NCBI RefSeq assembly: GCF_021531895.1
Contig: NZ_JAFBIX010000020.1
Coordinates: 1 to 57,216 of the forward strand
Reading direction: 5' to 3'
Length of the DNA stretch: 57,216 nt
DNA from: Faecalicatena contorta
GTDB taxonomy: Bacteria > Bacillota > Clostridia > Lachnospirales > Lachnospiraceae
Positions 53,782-57,216 of the stretch are shown one piece after another; the stretch's first letter is position 1; the number at the start of each line of letters is the position of its first letter. The notes beneath the pieces were generated by a model that did not search any database, was not told the DNA's origin, and was given only the letters and a program-made list of their open reading frames with translations. A program made the position numbers and the translations under genes.

Positions 53782-54942
53782 TTATTTCATACGGAGCATT
53801 TCAATAAATGCCGCCATCCTTGTGTTCAACTGTCCAATATCCCCTTGCGAATAATCCGTAACAATATCAAGATATGGAATATGCTTTTCTTCATTGACAA
53901 AGTTACGAACACTAATTGATTCCATCTGAACAGAATGACATCCCGACAAAATCATCTCCACAACTCCATCGACTTTAAAGTCATCGATCATCCGGCCTAA
54001 CAACTCAATACGATTATCATTTGGCGTCATAATCGCACACCCAATATAAAAATACTTTTTTGCGATCGCATCATATACATCCGGATTATTCTCATCTACT
54101 AATTTATCAATTACTTTTGCACCTGTACAATTTTCAAAAGCAACAACTACACCGCCATTATTCTCAATTGCTTTCACGACTTTTTTCGAATCTCCACCAA
54201 TTGGACATCCTGTTATCAGTATTCTTGGACGATGTTCCTTCTTTGGTTTCTCTTCATACTCTTCCAGGATCTGATTCGTCAAAGCGTCCAATTCTTTTGG
54301 AACTTTCTCCAGATTCAACTTATACTTGCTTCCATATAATACATCAAGCAATTCCATCCCCATAATTGGAACTGGATCCAATTTCATGACTTCATACAAG
54401 CGTTTCAACGCTATCCTTCGTCGATTTTCAATCTGAATTGCATGCTTTATATCATCTTCCGTAATAACAACTTGAAATTTTTCTTCCAAATAATGTCTCA
54501 GGCGGATAATCTCCTGCTTCCACAACTCAAGTCCTTTTTCAGACTGAATATTGGGAAGTTCCATCACAAAGACATCCTTAAATTCTGCCATCATCTCATA
54601 CATCTTTTTCTTTCCGTCGCATGTCGTCTCTCCAACAACAAGATCAGAAAAATGAAAATATGGACATCTGTCAGAAATTGCATATCCATAGCTAGATTTA
54701 ATTAAGGGGCAAATATTTTTCGGCAATATACTCTCTGCAATCTGAACCGTTTCTTCGGATGACGAGCATAATCCTACCGGCACAGCTCCCATAGCAATTG
54801 CTATTTCACGCGGAAAGTAAGAGCAATACGCTCCTATTATAGGAGTTCCCTTTTCTTTAAATTCCTTTATAGTTAAAAAAGACTGTTTTTTTTGCTCTGC
54901 AAACTCTTCAAAAATCTCAGGAAGCTCTTTAATAATATTCAT
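53782..54942 (-). CDS. Double-cubane-cluster reductase-like protein, copy 2
   Basis: A 386-residue paralogue of the protein at 28874-30025, with the same cysteine-rich landmarks: GAYCSYFPREIAIAMGAVPV, GLCSSSEE, NICPLIKSSYG, DRCPYFHFSD, ETTCDGKKKMYE, AFENCTGAK, IGCAIMTPN, SGCHSVQME. It differs in the region 235-260. The ATG at 54942 follows AGGAGAG; the frame's GTG at 54957 lies before that site. With no partner activator ATPase in sight, its reductase activity needs one from elsewhere. It may reactivate corrinoid or reduce the imported compound. Confidence 0.85.
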   Translation of the reverse strand: MNIIKELPEIFEEFAEQKKQSFLTIKEFKEKGTPIIGAYCSYFPREIAIAMGAVPVGLCSSSEETVQIAESILPKNICPLIKSSYGYAISDRCPYFHFSDLVVGETTCDGKKKMYEMMAEFKDVFVMELPNIQSEKGLELWKQEIIRLRHYLEEKFQVVITEDDIKHAIQIENRRRIALKRLYEVMKLDPVPIMGMELLDVLYGSKYKLNLEKVPKELDALTNQILEEYEEKPKKEHRPRILITGCPIGGDSKKVVKAIENNGGVVVAFENCTGAKVIDKLVDENNPDVYDAIAKKYFYIGCAIMTPNDNRIELLGRMIDDFKVDGVVEMILSGCHSVQMESISVRNFVNEEKHIPYLDIVTDYSQGDIGQLNTRMAAFIEMLRMK

Positions 54943-54971
54943 ATTAACTCTCCTCACACATTATCACTTTT

Positions 54972-55048
54972 ATCTTAGCATATGCTTCCCAAAATTCCAA
55001 TTATTCTCCATACAAACATCGTTCTCTCAATTATGCAAACTGCACAAT
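54972..55048 (-). promoter_or_regulatory. Promoter and upstream palindrome of double-cubane copy 2
   Basis: Minus-strand TTGGAA (54995-55000), 17 bases, TAAGAT (54972-54977). At 55030-55048 lies ATTATGC-AAACT-GCACAAT, a near-perfect copy of the metN palindrome, 88 bases upstream of the start and about 30 bases above the -35, where an activator would bind. Confidence 0.65.
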
Positions 55049-55244
55049 CACATGCTCTCCGGGTCTTTGACACCTTATTTTTAAAAATATTATAAAGAAT
55101 CTTTTATTTAAGCCGTTTTCGGCTTATTTTTTTGTCAATTTATATGTTTATATTAGTGCTATTTTGTGCCATTTATGTTATAATAGGATTAATGGTTAGT
55201 TTTGTTTTCAAATCATTTTGTTCTGTAGAAAGGAAGCATTTATC

Positions 55245-56999
55245 ATGTATGTTAATATCACGGGTAGCAAAAACAATAAAGATGTATATATAACACAATC
55301 TTATAGAAAATCAGATGGTAAAACATCTTCACGGATTTATCGAAAACTCGGCAAACTAAATGATTTATTAGAACAGTTTTCAGGCGACGAAGGAAAAATG
55401 ATGGCTTGGGCCAAAGCAGAAGCTGCTAAAGAAACCGCTCTTTATAATCAGCAAAAAAAACAGGTTTCTGTCACTTTCTCTCAAACAGCTCGCATTCCAT
55501 TGGAAGAGGAACGTTTTTTCAATGTAGGTTATCTTTTTTTGCAGCAATTATGTTCTGAATTAAGACTGGATAACATTTGCAGGAACATTCGTAACCGTCA
55601 TAAATTTACTTACGATTTTCATGCCATTCTCACAGATTTGATTTATGCAAGAATCCTTTCACCTTCCAGTAAGATGAGCAGCTATTCTTTCTGTCATTCT
55701 CTTTTGGAACCTCCTAAATATTCTTTGCAGAATGTTTATCGTGCTCTCTCTGTTATGACAGAGGAATCGGATTACATCCAAGAAGAACTTTATCGAAATT
55801 CAAACTTTGTGCATCATCGCAATTCAAAAATCTTGTATTACGATTGCACGAATTACTATTTCGAAATCGAAGAAGAAAGTGGCGACAAGAAATACGGCAA
55901 AAATAAAGAACATAGGCCGAATCCAATCGTTACTATGGGACTTTTTATGGATGCTGATGGCATCCCTCTTGCTTTCGATATTTTCCCCGGAAATCAAAAC
56001 GAACAGCTTACACTAAAACCATTAGAGACAAAAGTAATTAAAGATTTTGATTGCAGCGAATTTATCTTTTGTTCGGACGCTGGATTAGGAAGCGTAAAAA
56101 ACAGATTTTTAAATAGCTTTGGGAATCGTTCTTATGTAATTACTTACTCATTGAAAAAAATGAAACAGGAAGATCGTGAAATAGCCTTGAATCCAACTCA
56201 GTTTAAAGTTCCTGGCTCGAATAAAATGATTGATCTAAGAACCCTTGATGAAACGGATCCTGATGTATTTCATACGGTTTATTACAAAGAAGTACCTCTT
56301 GTGACCGGAGATATGGATGAAACAATTATTGTTACGTACTCACCTAAATATAAAGCTTATCAACAAAAAATTCGTAGTCGTCAGATTGACCGTGCGCTGA
56401 AAATGATACAGTCTCCCGGAAAATGCAGACGAGGAAAGAATCAAAACGACCCTGCACGTTTTATTCAAAAAACCTCCATTACATCAGATGGCGAAATCGC
56501 AGATAAGTATGTTTATGAATTGGATGAAGAACGCATAAATGAAGAATCCATGTATGATGGTTTTTATGCTGTTGTAACAAACCTTGAAGATAACCCGGCT
56601 GAAATCATAAAGATTAACAAGCGACGCTGGGAAATCGAGGAGAACTTCCGAATCATGAAATCCGATTTCGAAGCCAGACCGGTTTATGTGCAGAGAGACG
56701 ATCGTATCAAAGCACATTTTCTTACGTGTTATATCAGTCTCTTAGTATATAGACTATTAGAAAAGAAACTAGGAGAAGAGTTTACATGTTCTCAGATTTT
56801 GGAAACACTGCGTGGTATGAATATGACGCTATTAAGCAAAGACAGTGGTTACATTCCATCTTACAAACGAACAAAACTAACAGATGAACTTCACAGTTCA
56901 TTTGGATTAAGAACAGACCTCGAATTTATATCAAAAGCCTCCATGCGAGGGATTATTTCAAAGACAAAAAAGATAAATAGCACAAAATCAAAAATATAG
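55245..56999 (+). CDS. IS1634-family transposase
   Basis: A 584-residue DDE transposase. KILYYDCTNYYFEIEEE carries the first Asp. FCSDAGLGSVKNRF carries the second, and RRWEIEENFRIMKSDFEARP is the YREK-like region with the last Glu. The length is normal for IS1634. The ATG at 55245 follows AAAGGAAG, unlike the frame's first ATG at 55218. The open reading frame is unbroken, so the enzyme may be active. Confidence 0.92.
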   Translation: MYVNITGSKNNKDVYITQSYRKSDGKTSSRIYRKLGKLNDLLEQFSGDEGKMMAWAKAEAAKETALYNQQKKQVSVTFSQTARIPLEEERFFNVGYLFLQQLCSELRLDNICRNIRNRHKFTYDFHAILTDLIYARILSPSSKMSSYSFCHSLLEPPKYSLQNVYRALSVMTEESDYIQEELYRNSNFVHHRNSKILYYDCTNYYFEIEEESGDKKYGKNKEHRPNPIVTMGLFMDADGIPLAFDIFPGNQNEQLTLKPLETKVIKDFDCSEFIFCSDAGLGSVKNRFLNSFGNRSYVITYSLKKMKQEDREIALNPTQFKVPGSNKMIDLRTLDETDPDVFHTVYYKEVPLVTGDMDETIIVTYSPKYKAYQQKIRSRQIDRALKMIQSPGKCRRGKNQNDPARFIQKTSITSDGEIADKYVYELDEERINEESMYDGFYAVVTNLEDNPAEIIKINKRRWEIEENFRIMKSDFEARPVYVQRDDRIKAHFLTCYISLLVYRLLEKKLGEEFTCSQILETLRGMNMTLLSKDSGYIPSYKRTKLTDELHSSFGLRTDLEFISKASMRGIISKTKKINSTKSKI

Positions 57000-57029
57000 T
57001 ACATATCGATGCAAACGAACAAACAGCCA

Positions 57030-57062
57030 CAGTGCCCGTAATTACAGGTATTATGGCTGTTT
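57030..57062 (+). terminator. Terminator after the transposase
   Basis: AAACAGCCA and TGGCTGTTT pair around a loop containing further short complementary bases, ending in T-rich sequence on the plus strand. Confidence 0.65.
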
Positions 57063-57175
57063 ATTCTTCTTTTAAGTGTCAAAGATGGGATTATAACATA
57101 ATAATGGATGTTTTAAAAGGCAGAAGACAATTTCAGACATGATAGAGAATCTATTTACTGATTCATCAAACGGAC

Positions 57176-57204
57176 TTGCATTTCCACTCACACTATGTTA
57201 TACT
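57176..57204 (+). promoter_or_regulatory. Promoter at the right edge
   Basis: TTGCAT (57176-57181), 17 bases, TATACT (57199-57204). It should drive a rightward gene that begins beyond the window. Nothing else is recognisable between the IS end and here. Confidence 0.6.
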
Positions 57205-57216
57205 CTCAATCGCAAC

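Larger units (their letters stand above)
55064..57085 (+). mobile_element. IS1634-family insertion sequence
   Basis: An apparently complete element. TCTTTGACAC at 55064-55073 is matched in inverse by GTGTCAAAGA at 57076-57085. It encloses a full-length transposase and its own terminator. I see no clear target duplication. The left end lies 15 bases upstream of the activator-like palindrome of the double-cubane gene. Confidence 0.75.

Overview
The window looks like chromosomal DNA of an anaerobic, low-to-moderate GC gut Firmicute, most likely a Lachnospiraceae (Clostridium cluster XIVa) member. The evidence is gene content: an SfsA-MutY fusion, double-cubane iron-sulfur proteins, corrinoid methyltransfer genes, a tsaE-tsaB-rimI-tsaD cluster, clostridial-type Shine-Dalgarno sites and an IS1634-family element. 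No species name can be read from the sequence alone. Most genes lie on the minus strand.

Left part (1-10.3 kb): the 5' end of a 16S rRNA gene with its promoter, then two tRNA-Ser genes. Next comes a leftward housekeeping block that includes all window-encoded members of the t6A tRNA-modification pathway (tsaE, tsaB, tsaD), RNase Z, rimI, a threonine-aldolase-like enzyme and ispD. A VOC protein, an FMN-riboswitch-controlled riboflavin transporter (ribU), a radical SAM protein and a nitroreductase follow.

Defence/mobile patch (10.4-15.3 kb): an AbiE toxin-antitoxin locus with an intact antitoxin and a broken toxin; a truncated OLD-type ATPase; an AbiF/AbiD-type HEPN protein preceded by a small structured RNA with its own near-consensus promoter; a decayed transposase; an integrase scrap; and a DUF4143 ATPase. 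A WYL regulator and a 33-residue small ORF lie next to it.

Middle (17-32 kb): cysteine desulfidase (cyuA), a heterodimeric ABC exporter, a YitT protein, tex, then a rightward lipid-related group (TetR regulator, diacylglycerol-kinase-like protein, GDPD, PAP2). After these come a double-cubane reductase-like protein and the SfsA-MutY fusion.

Molybdenum block (31.9-38.2 kb): MOSC-MogA fusion, moaC, mobB, moeA, mobA, a four-cluster ferredoxin and a molybdopterin oxidoreductase of unknown substrate. Upstream are a cytoplasmic DUF4091 protein and a sugar-type ABC importer.

Right part (43-55 kb): a corrinoid-dependent methyl-transfer region with four UroD/MtaA-like proteins, one corrinoid protein, a CobW-type GTPase behind a cobalamin riboswitch, an AEC transporter, a MetNIQ importer and a second double-cubane protein. 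metN and this second double-cubane gene each carry the same kind of 19-bp palindrome 88-89 bases upstream of the start codon. The simplest reading is a B12-regulated module that imports a small methylated compound and removes its methyl group; the substrate is not readable from sequence. The window closes with an apparently intact IS1634-family element.
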